From assembly GCA_002371315.1 (NCBI GenBank), contig DFHL01000137.1:1-6522 (forward strand): 6,522 bases of DNA, written 5' to 3'. The notes under the pieces were generated by a model, which was given only the letters and a program-made list of their open reading frames with translations, was not told where the DNA came from and did not search any database. Each line of letters starts with the position of its first letter. Position 1 is the stretch's first letter. Shown piece by piece: positions 1 through 5,500 of the stretch. A program made the position numbers and the translations under genes. This DNA is from Bacteroidales bacterium UBA3724 (GTDB lineage Bacteria; Bacteroidota; Bacteroidia; Bacteroidales; P3).

Positions 1-45
1 ATACTGTACAACGGGCATACCTGCTGCTCTGAATCAGCACCCTAA

Positions 46-70
46 GAAAGCGGAAAGCGGAAAGCGGAAA
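46..70. repeat. Heptamer tandem repeat (gcggaaa)x3
   Basis: Three perfect head-to-tail copies of gcggaaa occupy 50-70, preceded by a partial copy (gaaa, 46-49). It is part of a non-coding stretch downstream of the protease operon and sits beside further 7-bp units (agaacgg/agaactg at 75-88, ttctccg-type units at 105-132). No gene is visible in 1-146. A role is unknown; such short arrays usually vary in copy number between strains. Confidence 0.8.
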
Positions 71-74
71 ACTA

Positions 75-132
75 AGAACGGAGAACTGCTGACGCGTCAG
101 CCAGTTCTCCGTTCTCACTTCTCCGTTCTCCG
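75..132 (-). terminator. Long hairpin, possible terminator of the protease operon
   Basis: Arms 75-88 and 102-115 are a perfect 14-bp inverted repeat. Between them lies the palindrome CTGACGCGTCAG (89-100), so the whole can fold into one long stem with a single unpaired C. Reading leftward from the protease stop codon (147-149), it is the first strong structure, and it is followed by a short T-containing stretch (TTAGTTTTCC on the minus strand). The T-run is poor, so termination is likely but not certain. The right arm continues into a 7-bp tandem array, ttctccg/ttctcac/ttctccg/ttctccg (105-132). Confidence 0.5.
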
Positions 133-146
133 TTGCAACGGGATTG

Positions 147-1970
147 TCATTTCTTCGCAAATCGGCCGATATGCGACTTGCCGTCCTTGGTCTGTATGCG
201 CAGTATGTAGTTGCCTGTAGGGATATCGGCAATATTCAGGATTGTCGTGCCCTCGGTCCGGGATTCTATATACCAGCGGTATACCCTGTGTCCGGCAAGG
301 TTGAAGACCTGTATGTCTTCGGCTGGGTTTGGTGCCTGCACGGTCAGCGTGTTGGATGCAGGGTTGGGGAACAGCGTCAAAGCTGACGGCTGAAAGAGGA
401 TTGTCGTGTCGCCCTTCCTGTACCGGCGCATTTCCATCAGCGAGGTGTCGATGCCTTGCCAGTCGTCGCCATCAGTCAGCATATCCACCTGCACCATCCG
501 TTCTTCGCAAGCCGCACAGGGTTCGATACGAGCCGTGAAGTCGCTGCCGTATTCGGCCGTAAAGCCAGGTAGCAGTATCACTTCTTTGTGGGCAACGTAT
601 TCGGCTGTGGCACCGGCAGGAATGGTACGCCAAGATGCTGGTATTGTATTAGATTCAGGGGCACTGTACAAGATGGCAGATATTATTGGTATATTGTTGT
701 ATGGCAATGGGGTTCCGTTTGCATTTAAACCGTAAAACCAGTAATAGTAATTGAAAAGCGATAGTTGATAATTACAGATATCCCTATAATCATTGGTTGG
801 AGGATGCAATTTGAATATCGCTCTTTCGAAATGATTATAGTCGTTAGTGTCACTTCCGTTTACAAACACAAGATTATCTATGTTATACCATCCGTTGGAT
901 TTACCATTCCACCCTAGATTGAAATGAAACAAGTCGGATTCTTCTTTATACCCGTCGCATACAAATGCGTGTCCACCTTTCCCGCGTGCAGTTCTGTCCT
1001 CAGGGGTGGAAATACTAGAATACAGTACAGGGCATTTATCAGTCAAATCATCAATTATCATTTGTTTCCAAGTTTCATCGTTATACCAGAAACGCCTTTT
1101 AAGGTCAGCGTCAGAAGAGTAACCAAACGTTTCTACTAAAGCATTTCTCGCATCAATCGGCCAGGCAAACGATTGGCATTTATTCATAAAACAATAACTC
1201 ATATCACACGCAGCGCCACAATCTGCCAAAAGCCTTGCTATGGCATTTCTCTCTTTTTGATAGTTAGTACTGGATACACAAAGTCTATCAGGCATATTGC
1301 ACCAGTCGAATTGATGTTCAGCAGATTTGTCATATTGTATAATGGGATAAGTCCAATATCTCATTATTTGACCCATCGCAACAGCTATGCAACCCACAGG
1401 ACAATGACTTTCCCCACAGTCAGGACACGACCCTGTTATATAATAGTTGTAAGCTTCCTCGATGGTGTCGTCATTCACGCACGAATTAGATTTTTTTTGC
1501 CCCCATTGAGAAGTGAGAAGTGCATCAATGATTATTGAATTTGTTTTTTTCGATTTGTTTTTAAAAAGATTGGCCCATTGAGGTGAAATATAATCGTTTC
1601 TATTTTCTATTGCTTTTTTTGAATAATAACAATATCTTTGAACGAAGTAGTTGTTGCTAACCAAATCGGACTGATGATTAGAAGAGTCCGATCTGTCAAA
1701 ATATCCAAGAATTGGGGAAAAGCATTTTAAGCGAGACACAATTATGTAGTATTGTTCTACCGGATACAGGAATAGTAGAGTGTCTCCATCAACAATAATA
1801 GGATATATAACAGAGGTGTCAATTTTTGTGTTGTTTTGATGGACAGCCAAGTTTTCTTTTGTTGCAAAAAACACAGCTGCGTCTCTCGCTTCGTCCATAT
1901 TTACAAAGACCTGCGCCTTTGAAGAGAAAGAAGCAATAAGGGTTATGAGAAGTATTTGTAATTTTTTCAT
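147..1970 (-). CDS. C10 family (streptopain-like) cysteine protease with T9SS sorting domain
   Basis: Secreted papain-fold cysteine endopeptidase, predicted to cross the inner membrane by Sec and the outer membrane by the type IX system. With the start at 1970 it has 607 residues. Signal peptide is 1-20 (MKKLQILL...SSKAQ). A propeptide-like region covers about 21-145. The peptidase core has TSQWGQ at 153-158, catalytic Cys194 in PVGCIAVAMGQIMRYW, catalytic His334 in GGHAFVCDG, and the Asn351/Trp354 segment FHFNLGWNG. This matches the C10 Cys/His layout, with Leu where relatives often have Trp. A beta-rich stretch with LLPGFTAEYGSDF follows at about 442-484. The T9SS type A domain is 533-607, starting LFPNPASNTLTV and ending in KK. 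An in-frame ATG at 1994 would add eight residues before the signal peptide and overlap the gene upstream, so 1970 is preferred (10-nt gap). Last gene of a four-gene operon. GC content rises abruptly near 650, at about residue 440. Confidence 0.93.
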   Translation of the reverse strand: MKKLQILLITLIASFSSKAQVFVNMDEARDAAVFFATKENLAVHQNNTKIDTSVIYPIIVDGDTLLFLYPVEQYYIIVSRLKCFSPILGYFDRSDSSNHQSDLVSNNYFVQRYCYYSKKAIENRNDYISPQWANLFKNKSKKTNSIIIDALLTSQWGQKKSNSCVNDDTIEEAYNYYITGSCPDCGESHCPVGCIAVAMGQIMRYWTYPIIQYDKSAEHQFDWCNMPDRLCVSSTNYQKERNAIARLLADCGAACDMSYCFMNKCQSFAWPIDARNALVETFGYSSDADLKRRFWYNDETWKQMIIDDLTDKCPVLYSSISTPEDRTARGKGGHAFVCDGYKEESDLFHFNLGWNGKSNGWYNIDNLVFVNGSDTNDYNHFERAIFKLHPPTNDYRDICNYQLSLFNYYYWFYGLNANGTPLPYNNIPIISAILYSAPESNTIPASWRTIPAGATAEYVAHKEVILLPGFTAEYGSDFTARIEPCAACEERMVQVDMLTDGDDWQGIDTSLMEMRRYRKGDTTILFQPSALTLFPNPASNTLTVQAPNPAEDIQVFNLAGHRVYRWYIESRTEGTTILNIADIPTGNYILRIQTKDGKSHIGRFAKK

Positions 1971-1980
1971 AAAATGATTT

Positions 1981-2586
1981 TCAAAATTCAACATTAATTC
2001 CTAATCCGCCAGGATATACACCTAATTTGCATTCGTAACCATTGGCAAACAAATGACTCCCGTTCAGGGATGGCTGCGCTGCGGATTCCGTTTTCCCACC
2101 ATTTTTTTTGAAAAGTACGATTGCGGGGATGGCAGTCCCTACAGAAACAGTGTAAAACAAAAGCCCTATGGCTGTATTGAATGGCACTGTCAAATCAACC
2201 GGGCCCTCTCCATCTGTTCTGTAATGGCCTTTGTTATAATGATATCCTCTGGCCCACGCGATAAAATAAGTTCCAGCGACAAACGTCGCTGCTGATACGC
2301 CAGCCAAAACTTTTGCTCCTAACAACGTCTTGTTATTGGCATAGTATTGGGTGGAGACGAGATTCCCGTAGTTTTCCAGACTGACATCATCCTCTATATG
2401 CAACTCCTGTTCTGTAACAGGCATCATATCCAAAGTACTTACCGATAAATTGTTTTGTGCCATTCGATCAGTCTTGTTGGCAAACTGGCGAGCCTTTGAA
2501 ATTGCCTCTACCGATGTAACGCGTTGGCCAATAGAAACGTTGCAGCAGACCAATGCATAAAATATAAATACGAATTTACTTTTCAT
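1981..2586 (-). CDS. Exported membrane protein with propeptide-like N-terminus; candidate protease inhibitor/partner
   Basis: 201 residues, not recognised as a named family. A signal peptide (about 1-20, ending CCNVSIG or IGQ) is followed by QRVTSVEAISKARQFANK (21-38). This resembles the start of the mature protease encoded next door (VNMDEARDAAVFFATKEN) and the general 'A..kA..Fa' pattern of C10 propeptides and Spi-type inhibitors. Two hydrophobic segments at about 89-111 and 137-159 flank a Tyr/Gly-rich loop. The C-terminus ends GVYPGGLGINVEF. Its start codon overlaps the upstream stop (ATGA, 2583-2586), implying translational coupling, and its stop lies 10 nt before the protease start. The position directly before a C10 protease fits an inhibitor or membrane partner, but this is inference. 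AT-rich like its neighbour. Confidence 0.85.
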   Translation of the reverse strand: MKSKFVFIFYALVCCNVSIGQRVTSVEAISKARQFANKTDRMAQNNLSVSTLDMMPVTEQELHIEDDVSLENYGNLVSTQYYANNKTLLGAKVLAGVSAATFVAGTYFIAWARGYHYNKGHYRTDGEGPVDLTVPFNTAIGLLFYTVSVGTAIPAIVLFKKNGGKTESAAQPSLNGSHLFANGYECKLGVYPGGLGINVEF

Positions 2587-3038
2587 AACTCTGGCGTTTT
2601 GGTTATCTTGTCATAAACATATATTTTAAGTTTGCGCGCCGAAGCGCTCCAATGCACAACTCCCGTTACATATAGCATAGAGTCGTATGGGTTTTCTGGC
2701 ATAATAGAGTCCTCCTCTATTGTAATAGTAACACAATGTCCACTAATTATTGATCCGTTTATCTCTCCGATGATTTCTTTATTACTTGTCAAACGTTGTA
2801 CACCTGCGTAAGGGTTGTTATGATATTCATTATGAAACAACCATCCATACAACCTCAATGTGTCTCCTTCGTGACTTAGAAACAAATTATCCTTTTTAGT
2901 AACTTTAGAAAGGTTGCATTTTATATCCTTTACGGAATTATAGCCTGTCCACGAAAGTTCATTGCATTCGTAATCTTTACGGCAACCCACGCACATCAGC
3001 AATGGCAGTAGGGTTGCCAAAATCAGCTTTGTTTTCAT
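2583..3038 (-). CDS. Small lipoprotein of unknown function
   Basis: 151 residues. The N-terminus MKTKLILATLLPLLMCVGC is a lipoprotein signal with lipobox-like MCVGC, so Cys19 should be the lipidated residue of the mature protein. The following RKDYE is charged and weakly resembles the K-(D/E) export signals of Bacteroidota surface lipoproteins, so display outside the cell is possible. The rest is predicted beta-rich (LRLYGWLF 61-68, CVTITIEED 102-110, MLYVTGVVHW 121-130, KLKIYVYD 136-143), with Cys25, Cys41 and Cys102 available for disulfides. It lies 12 nt after the 281-residue gene and overlaps the next gene by 4 nt. Small exported proteins next to C10 proteases in Bacteroides have been proposed as inhibitors, so that role is possible here. 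I recognise no family. The start follows an A-rich leader without a Shine-Dalgarno site. Confidence 0.87.
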   Translation of the reverse strand: MKTKLILATLLPLLMCVGCRKDYECNELSWTGYNSVKDIKCNLSKVTKKDNLFLSHEGDTLRLYGWLFHNEYHNNPYAGVQRLTSNKEIIGEINGSIISGHCVTITIEEDSIMPENPYDSMLYVTGVVHWSASARKLKIYVYDKITKTPEL

Positions 3039-3050
3039 AATTGTTTATTT

Positions 3051-3896
3051 TTATTGGTTTTTCAATTCATCAATTTGTTTCTGCAGGTCGATGACATATA
3101 GCGTCAGTTCCTCGACTTTCTGCAGCAGCAGGGCATTCATCTGGCCAAGATCCACACCTTCCTGCTCCACTTCCGCTGCCGAGGGGATGTCGGGCAGGTG
3201 GCGATGGGCCTTAACATATTGCTCCAGCTCTGCAAGTGTCGGCAGACGGTAGCCGTCGTCGAAGACGAAGTCGCTCCAGCCGTCGAGGGTCACTTTGAGG
3301 CTCTTGGTTTTTACCTGCCCATCGGCACTGCATTCGAAGCCGCTGCCAATGCGCACCATACCGCTAATCTGGACCGACTGGCTGAACTCGCCGTAAGTGC
3401 CAGTGACCTTGCCGTTCACATTGAGCTTGCCGCCTATCTGCGTGTCACCGCCGATATTGAGTTTTTTGCCTGTGACAGGCTCAGTTCCGAGGCCGAAACG
3501 ACCGAAGGTGTCAATCACCAGTCCGACGTTGTTGTGGCCATAGATGTACAGATTGCCTCGCTCGTACTGGCGCAGTGCAACTTCTTTGTCGGTCTGCTCT
3601 ATCACAAAACCGTCGGTCCACGATGTGGATGTGCGTTGGTTGGTCAGCCGCAAGGTTGTGACGTAGGGTCCAAGATAGCCGTCCTCGCGAGTAGGGGGTT
3701 CTATGCCTGGCACGGATTCTGAATATTGCGACTCGTGGATGTGCAGGTCGCCATTGGCGGTCTGTGTGCCTATGCCGACAGGCGATGCCAGTTGGGTGGT
3801 GCTGTTTGTCTGTGCCTGTATCGTGCCCGAGGCCGCGACTGCAAAAAGTAAAAGGTATGTGGCGATTCTTGTTGAATTTTTTTTATTTTTTTTCAT
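3051..3896 (-). CDS. Secreted fiber-like protein with S74/tail-fiber-type C-terminus
   Basis: 281 residues, first gene of the protease operon. The signal peptide ends near residue 29 (GTIQAQ). The middle (about 38-200) is Gly/Asn-rich with short beta repeats (VGIGTQTANGDLHIH, FGRFGLGTEPVTGKKLNIGG, KLNVNGKVTG, VRIGSG), as in beta-helical fiber shafts. The C-terminus has WSDFVFDDGYRLPTLAELEQ (207-226), HLPDIPSAAEVEQEGVDLGQ (233-252) and a coiled coil MNALLLQKVEELTLY...QKQIDELKNQ (253-281). This tail is widespread in secreted Bacteroidota proteins and is often annotated as tail fiber or S74-like; it probably drives trimerisation. No T9SS sorting domain or lipobox is seen, so its final location is unclear. 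It is GC-rich, unlike the two genes that follow. The A-rich leader AAACAATT precedes the ATG. Confidence 0.88.
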   Translation of the reverse strand: MKKNKKNSTRIATYLLLFAVAASGTIQAQTNSTTQLASPVGIGTQTANGDLHIHESQYSESVPGIEPPTREDGYLGPYVTTLRLTNQRTSTSWTDGFVIEQTDKEVALRQYERGNLYIYGHNNVGLVIDTFGRFGLGTEPVTGKKLNIGGDTQIGGKLNVNGKVTGTYGEFSQSVQISGMVRIGSGFECSADGQVKTKSLKVTLDGWSDFVFDDGYRLPTLAELEQYVKAHRHLPDIPSAAEVEQEGVDLGQMNALLLQKVEELTLYVIDLQKQIDELKNQ

Positions 3897-4180
3897 AATT
3901 GTTTTTTGTTTATTTGATAAATATTTTTTTTGATAATTTTTTTTCGGTGTCTTTGGACGGGGAGCCGTGGTGGAATATTCGGAGTGTTGCCCCCCAGCCG
4001 GGCATCGTTTCCTGTTGTGTTCTGTCCCTGCCGCGCACGCGACACCGGGCTATGCGGCGGGACTATGGTCTTTCATAGGCGTTGTTCCTTTCCTTTTTGC
4101 GGCGCAGTGTCTGCGGCTGCGCCTGATTTGTATTCGGAGATTGCAGACTTCTCTATCCTCTTTGGTCAGTCCCTCTGACC
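3897..4180 (-). other. Non-coding structured 5' leader of the protease operon
   Basis: If transcription starts in the element at 4181-4260, the operon has a leader of roughly 300 nt. Most of it (about 3950-4140) is GC-rich, between AT-rich flanks. It contains an inverted repeat GGCGCAG/CTGCGCC (4101-4107 and 4117-4123, 9-nt loop) and another, GGTCAG/CTGACC (4164-4169 and 4175-4180, 5-nt loop). Two short minus-strand ORFs are possible. One has 8 codons (4076-4050, MKDHSPAA) behind a purine-rich AAGGAAAGGA. The other has 31 codons (4005-3910, MPGWGATLRIFHHG...) behind CAGGAAACG and ends 13 nt before the 281-residue gene. I do not call either a gene. No known riboswitch was recognised. Confidence 0.4.
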
Positions 4181-4260
4181 CACTGTTTGCCTTTTTCTAT
4201 ATAATTGCTCAAAAAAATGCGAAAAGTGGAAAATCGGGGCGATTATTTAACATTTTTCTT
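4181..4260 (-). promoter_or_regulatory. Shared upstream element, copy A (protease operon)
   Basis: 4200-4260 matches 6038-6098 at 58 of 61 positions. An outer block CACTGTTTGCCTTTTT (4181-4196) matches 6012-6027 at 15 of 16, with a 7-nt length difference between the blocks. The core contains TAATTGCTCAAAAAAATGC, a GTGGAAAA box and the dyad AATCG-GGG-CGATT (4232-4244). Both copies lie in the same orientation upstream of minus-strand operons. No match to the Bacteroidota primary promoter (TTTG/TAnnTTTG) was found in the leader or the element. This fits a promoter and operator for an alternative sigma factor, possibly the one encoded at 5501-6004. The -35 and -10 positions cannot be assigned from two copies. 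Confidence 0.6.
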
Positions 4261-4279
4261 TCGTTCCTATATATATTAG

Positions 4280-4296
4280 ATGCAAAAAATGGAAAA
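4280..4296 (-). promoter_or_regulatory. Extra partial copy of the regulatory box
   Basis: The 17-mer ATGCAAAAAATGGAAAA at 4280-4296 matches 6055-6071 at 16 of 17 and 4217-4233 at 15 of 17, in the same orientation. It lies 63 bp upstream (minus sense) of the copy in element A and lacks the AATCGGGGCGATT dyad. It could be an extra binding site or a remnant of duplication. A-rich composition makes chance similarity possible. Confidence 0.35.
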
Positions 4297-4465
4297 AAGT
4301 AACACTCTGATGAAAATTTTTTTGCCGTTTTTTGACATTGTTGATAACTTTTTTTGGTTTTAATTCTGTTTTGGGTTGTAAATCTTTGTTTTAAGCAATC
4401 AGTCGAATTTATTTTACATTTATGGTAATTTGCGGGCATTTGTGGTCATTCGCGTTCTAAAAAAA

Positions 4466-4506
4466 AATTGCTGTTTAATTGCTGTTAAATTGCTGATAAT
4501 TGCTGT
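4466..4506. repeat. Four AATTGCTG boxes spaced 11, 11 and 10 bp
   Basis: The box ATTGCTG starts at 4467, 4478, 4489 and 4499, about one DNA helical turn apart, so all copies would face the same side of the helix. The octamer TAATTGCT in this array also occurs at the downstream edge of both shared regulatory elements (4202-4209 and 6040-6047). It may be a protein-binding array or just a decaying tandem repeat. Confidence 0.6.
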
Positions 4507-4512
4507 CCAAAA

Positions 4513-4540
4513 CCAGTGACCAGTGAATAGTGACCAGTGA
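4513..4540. repeat. Heptamer tandem repeat (ccagtga)x4
   Basis: Consecutive 7-bp units ccagtga, ccagtga, atagtga, ccagtga. Intergenic, with no link to a gene start. The same 7-bp period is seen in the arrays at 46-132 at the other end of the protease operon. Confidence 0.8.
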
Positions 4541-4555
4541 AACGAACGCGCCAGC

Positions 4556-4595
4556 CACTAACGCAATAACGCACTAACACACTAACGCATTAATT
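4556..4595. repeat. Octamer tandem repeat (cactaacg)x5, degenerate
   Basis: Consecutive 8-bp units cactaacg, caataacg, cactaaca, cactaacg, cattaatt. It immediately follows the heptamer array, separated by 15 bp (aacgaacgcgccagc). Too short and without spacers, so it is not a CRISPR array. Confidence 0.75.
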
Positions 4596-4621
4596 AAATT
4601 CCTGTTAAAAAAATGAAAGTT

Positions 4622-4675
4622 ATTTTTGACCATTTACTTAAAAGAATATGAGCACTATTTTTGAGCGTTTACTTA
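4622..4675. repeat. Pair of 19-bp direct repeats with 35-bp period
   Basis: ATTTTTGACCATTTACTTA (4622-4640) and ATTTTTGAGCGTTTACTTA (4657-4675) match at 17 of 19. The second copy ends exactly next to the stop codon of the 162-residue gene (4676-4678). Function unknown. The stretch TTTTTGAGC also occurs, on the opposite strand, in both shared regulatory elements. Confidence 0.6.
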
Positions 4676-5164
4676 TCAGTGTCGCAGTTTTCTGACTTCT
4701 TCTGCTGCTATCGCGTGGGCTTGGTTTTTGCCATCGACGTCAAACACATATACTGTTTTTTCACGTGGTGACTGCACTACAAAGCTGAATTGCAAGTTTT
4801 CGTCTGGCTTTGTCCTCGTTTCGGGATGGCCTTTAAAACAGCAGTACACATCGAAAAGCCTTGTGCCTTTTTTCAGGGAATTGAGTTGTTTTTCTATAAG
4901 GATCTCATTGGTGTTGAGTTCTCTCACCAGTGCCACATAGCCAGCGGAATCGGCGGCCTTGATGGTGGTGACATCGACGACAAGGGTGTCGTTGATGCGG
5001 AAGTCTTTGAAGAACTCGACCTGCAGGTCGTCGCGGACGCTGTAGCGGCGATAAACTTCGCTGACTTCGCCTGACGGGAACAGTTGCCCGTAATGGCGCA
5101 GTACCACTACGCCGATTACTGCCAAGGCGAAAGCAGCTACATAATATGGCCAATTGCGTTTCAC
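4676..5164 (-). CDS. Membrane-anchored protein of unknown function, third gene of the sigma operon
   Basis: 162 residues with a GTG start. A single hydrophobic segment at about 7-22 (YYVAAFALAVIGVVVL) follows KRN, so it should be anchored in the inner membrane with residues 24-162 on the periplasmic side, unless the segment is cleaved. The soluble part is mixed alpha/beta (VEFFKDFRINDTLVVDVTTI at 49-68, RLFDVYCCF at 102-110, LQFSFVVQS and KTVYVFDVDG at 124-145) and has two adjacent cysteines (108-109). No family is recognised. The GTG start is supported by the overlap with the upstream stop (TAGTG, one shared base), which suggests coupled translation. Co-transcription with a sigma factor suggests a sensory or signalling role at the envelope, but nothing in the sequence shows it directly. 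An overlapping 82-codon ORF (4905-5153) is a shadow. Confidence 0.85.
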   Translation of the reverse strand: MKRNWPYYVAAFALAVIGVVVLRHYGQLFPSGEVSEVYRRYSVRDDLQVEFFKDFRINDTLVVDVTTIKAADSAGYVALVRELNTNEILIEKQLNSLKKGTRLFDVYCCFKGHPETRTKPDENLQFSFVVQSPREKTVYVFDVDGKNQAHAIAAEEVRKLRH

Positions 5165-5472
5165 TAAGCGAACAGGTTATGGATGTTTTGTACAGAGGCG
5201 CTTACGTCGCAGGGCTGGTTGGAGTAGTGGGTTTTGTAGTCGGGTTGCACGGTCAGGGCATTGGCGAAGAGGAACGCTATGGCGAAGACCGCGACGCTGT
5301 TAGCTATGCTTTTGGCTGTGCTTATGCGCCTGTTGCGCCGTGAGTTGGCGGCACTGAACCATTCGTCGTAGCCGTCCAGGAACACGGTGGCGTAGCGGCC
5401 GGCCCTTTCGGTGGCGTCGAGGATGGCATCGACCTTGTCGATAAGTTGTTGTGTCGTTTGTGGCTGTTGCAT
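5164..5472 (-). CDS. Small single-span membrane protein, candidate anti-sigma factor
   Basis: 102 residues, second gene of the sigma operon, 28 nt after the sigma stop. A polar N-terminal half (1-54) with a predicted helix TTQQLIDKVDAILDATERAG (6-25) and the basic cluster RRNRR (45-49) precedes one membrane span at about 55-73 (SIANSVAVFAIAFLFANAL). The short C-terminal tail is about 29 residues. By the positive-inside rule the N-terminus is cytoplasmic, which is the layout expected for a membrane anti-sigma factor. No zinc-type HxxxCxxC motif is present and I do not recognise the family, so the role is inferred only from gene order and topology. The next gene's start overlaps its stop by one base. 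Confidence 0.83.
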   Translation of the reverse strand: MQQPQTTQQLIDKVDAILDATERAGRYATVFLDGYDEWFSAANSRRNRRISTAKSIANSVAVFAIAFLFANALTVQPDYKTHYSNQPCDVSASVQNIHNLFA

Positions 5473-5500
5473 ATCTGATGGTATTTGGATGGTTAATGGA

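Larger units (their letters stand above)
4261..4675. other. AT-rich intergenic region between the two operons
   Basis: No convincing gene here. The left part (4261-4440) is T-rich on the plus strand. A 76-codon minus-strand ORF (4209-4439) runs through the shared regulatory element and has no family features, so it is not called. The right part (4466-4595) is made of short tandem arrays listed separately. No clear hairpin plus T-run terminates the sigma operon after 4676, so read-through toward the protease operon is possible. Confidence 0.6.

Noticed and set aside
1971..1994. Upstream ATG for the protease
   Set aside because: It would place eight residues (MLNFENHF) before a canonical signal peptide and overlap the preceding gene; the ATG at 1970 gives a standard signal peptide.
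3198..3722. 174-codon plus-strand ORF antisense to the fiber-like gene
   Set aside because: Shadow ORF in GC-rich coding sequence; the minus-strand protein has a signal peptide and a recognised C-terminal pattern.
3930..4302. Overlapping plus-strand ORFs (82 and 111 codons) in the leader region
   Set aside because: Cys/Phe-rich translations without recognisable features, overlapping each other and the regulatory element. A similar translation (IIAQKNAKSGKSGR) at 6034-6093 in another plus-strand ORF only reflects the DNA repeat.
4209..4439. 76-codon minus-strand ORF in the intergenic region
   Set aside because: Lys/Phe/Asn-rich translation of AT-rich DNA, crosses the conserved regulatory element, no family features.
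4466..4595. Possible CRISPR array
   Set aside because: Units are only 7-11 bp, contiguous and without unique spacers.
4905..5153. 82-codon minus-strand ORF inside the 162-residue gene
   Set aside because: Arg/Pro-rich out-of-frame shadow; the GTG-started frame has a membrane anchor and the TAGTG junction with the upstream gene.
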